Shown here in pieces: positions 62,940-64,000 of a stretch of 64,000 nt of DNA. The stretch comes from UBA8337 sp038143435. Lineage in GTDB: Bacteria > Pseudomonadota > Alphaproteobacteria > RS24. Each line of letters starts with the position of its first letter. Position 1 is the stretch's first letter. The notes beneath the pieces were generated by a model. It was not told the DNA's origin, made no database searches, and was given only the letters and a program-made list of their open reading frames with translations. Where the stretch lies: positions 124,001-188,000 of the forward strand of contig JAYQLX010000004.1 in assembly GCA_038143435.1 (NCBI GenBank). The letters are read 5' to 3'. A program made the translations under genes and the position numbers.

Positions 62940-63850
62940 TATTCGCCATCCTTCTTGTCTTCATCTGCTTCTTTTGAGGCTTCCTCAGCAGGTGCTTCCT
63001 CTTCAGCAGCTTCCTCTTCGGCAGCTTCCTCTTTGGCAGGAGCTTCTTCAGCAGGGGCTTCTTCGGTTGCCGCTTCTTCGGTCGGTGCCGCCTCAACAGT
63101 TTCCTCAGCAACCACTTCTTCGGTTACTTCTTCGACAGGTGCTTCCTCTTCGGCAGCTTCTTCCGCCGGAGCGGCATCTTCGACCAGACCGGCCGGATAA
63201 GGCAGGCCATCAGGCAACGGACGCTTGACCGCATCGCGCAACAAAATCCAGCCGCCTTTGGCACCGGGCACAGCACCCTTAACCATCAGCAAGCCGCGCG
63301 TTACGTCGGTTTTTACCACTTCCAAATTTTGGATGGTGACGCGGCTGTCACCCATGTGACCGGCCATTTTCTTGCCTTTAAAGACTTTACCCGGGTCCTG
63401 GCACTGGCCGGTTGAGCCATGCGAACGGTGCGAAATCGAGACACCATGCGAGGCGCGCAAGCCACCGAAATTGTGGCGTTTCATGGCACCGGCAAAACCT
63501 TTACCGATAGACACGCCGGTCGCATCGACCTTTTGGCCCTCGATAAAATGCGAGGCGGCCAATTCGGCACCGACATCAATCATATTGTCGGCACTGACAC
63601 GGAACTCAGCGACGCGGCGCTTGGGTTCGACTTTGGCTTTGGCGAAATGGCCGCGCATGGCGCTGCTTGTGCGTTTCACTTTGGCAAAACCTGAACCGAG
63701 TTGAACGGCTGAATAGCCGTCTTTCTCTTCCGTGCGCTGGGCAACGACCTGGCACTTGTCGAGTTTCAGCACTGTGACGGGCACATGTTTACCGGCTTCG
63801 GTAAACAGGCGGGTCATGCCGACTTTTTGAACGATTAATCCGGAACGCAT
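62939..63850 (-). CDS. rplC: 50S ribosomal protein L3 with an 80-residue acidic tail
   Basis: The 303-residue protein has an L3 core of about 223 residues (MRSGLIVQKVGMTRLFTEAG, GFAGAMKRHNFGGLRASHGVS, GSTGQCQDPGKVFKGKKMAGHMG). The last 80 residues are almost only Glu, Ala, Pro and Val, in imperfect EEAPAEEA-type repeats, ending ADEDKKDGE. E. coli L3 has 209 residues. Such tails occur in some Alphaproteobacteria; the function is unknown. Confidence 0.97.
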   Translation of the reverse strand: MRSGLIVQKVGMTRLFTEAGKHVPVTVLKLDKCQVVAQRTEEKDGYSAVQLGSGFAKVKRTSSAMRGHFAKAKVEPKRRVAEFRVSADNMIDVGAELAASHFIEGQKVDATGVSIGKGFAGAMKRHNFGGLRASHGVSISHRSHGSTGQCQDPGKVFKGKKMAGHMGDSRVTIQNLEVVKTDVTRGLLMVKGAVPGAKGGWILLRDAVKRPLPDGLPYPAGLVEDAAPAEEAAEEEAPVEEVTEEVVAEETVEAAPTEEAATEEAPAEEAPAKEEAAEEEAAEEEAPAEEASKEADEDKKDGE

Positions 63851-63868
63851 AATGACGTCTCCCAGCTC

Positions 63869-64000
63869 CTACAGCTTGATTTGCACATCGACACCGGCAG
63901 GCAGGTCGAGTTTCATCAAAGCGTCAACGGTTTGTGGGGTAGGATCGACAATGTCGAGCAGTCGTTTATGCGTGCGCATTTCAAACTGATCGCGGCTTTT
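63869..64000 (-). CDS. rpsJ: 30S ribosomal protein S10 (C-terminal part; start outside window)
   Basis: The last 43 residues are visible: FEMRTHKRLLDIVDPTPQTVDALMKLDLPAGVDVQIKL, ending in TAG at 63869. It is the first gene of the S10 operon and continues beyond the window edge. Confidence 0.97.
   Translation of the reverse strand, partial: KSRDQFEMRTHKRLLDIVDPTPQTVDALMKLDLPAGVDVQIKL

Noticed and set aside
50193..63850. Many plus-strand open frames of 60-340 codons opposite the ribosomal genes
   Set aside because: They lie entirely antisense to highly conserved genes, show no family motifs and result from low stop frequency in the complementary frames.

Overview
The window is chromosomal DNA of an alphaproteobacterium. 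The evidence is gene content and order: gatCAB next to ruvX-pyrB-plsY-topA-rnr, a MipZ division ATPase beside a membrane-anchored J-domain protein, a DinB with the N-terminal four-cysteine extension, DUF1489, DUF3572, DUF983, an ATP12 chaperone, pccB-pccA after rluC/crcB, and a complete S10-spc-alpha ribosomal block. I cannot place it reliably below class level. There is no IS element, prophage, CRISPR array or rRNA. One tRNA, Leu(GAG), is present.

Layout. 1-2.2 kb: a minus-strand trio tauD-like dioxygenase, glutathione transferase and a divergent SDR, joined by TAATG overlaps. 2.3-4.2 kb: a plus-strand trio ferredoxin-reductase-like flavoprotein, small lipoprotein and globin-like protein, with the first and last broken. 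4.2-8.7 kb: acyl-CoA catabolism (glutaryl-CoA dehydrogenase, aldehyde dehydrogenase, two PaaG-like hydratase/isomerases). 8.7-12 kb: gatCAB. 12-24.2 kb: housekeeping plus-strand genes ruvX, pyrB, a metal-site-deficient pyrC homologue, plsY, topA, rnr, DUF983, Nudix, rpmG, DUF3572, HAD, dinB. 24.3-36.7 kb: RidA, FemAB-like GNAT, HIT, clpA/clpS, a PBP5-type carboxypeptidase with SPOR domain, mipZ, J-domain protein, SDR, panC, a kelch protein, mgtE, MAPEG. 36.7-41.1 kb: mostly unrecognised small membrane proteins, a GPH-type transporter, NnrU and a doubled DUF5710 protein; this is the most obscure stretch. 41.1-43.8 kb: tRNA-Leu, assimilatory sulfate reduction (cysH and a precorrin-2 dehydrogenase-like gene), lipB, small membrane protein. 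43.8-50.1 kb: pccA, pccB, a HAD-ATP12 fused frame, rluC, crcB. 50.1-64 kb: rplQ back to rpsJ, the ribosomal superoperon, with a near-consensus internal promoter and structured leader before rpsM.

The dominant oddity is about 25-28 small lesions, nearly all 1-2 nt indels, spread over about 20 otherwise intact genes, including an essential one (rplB). After correction each gene returns to its family's normal length. Several lesions are 2-nt losses in CG-rich repeats and others are homopolymer slips. I read most as sequence or assembly errors and annotate those genes over their full corrected span. Two genes (the flavoprotein and the globin) also contain single-base nonsense changes and are called pseudogenes provisionally.

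The best candidates for something undescribed are the small two-membrane-span protein pair plus convergent 138-residue membrane protein at 38.9-40.0 kb, and the reductase-lipoprotein-globin trio at 2.3-4.2 kb.
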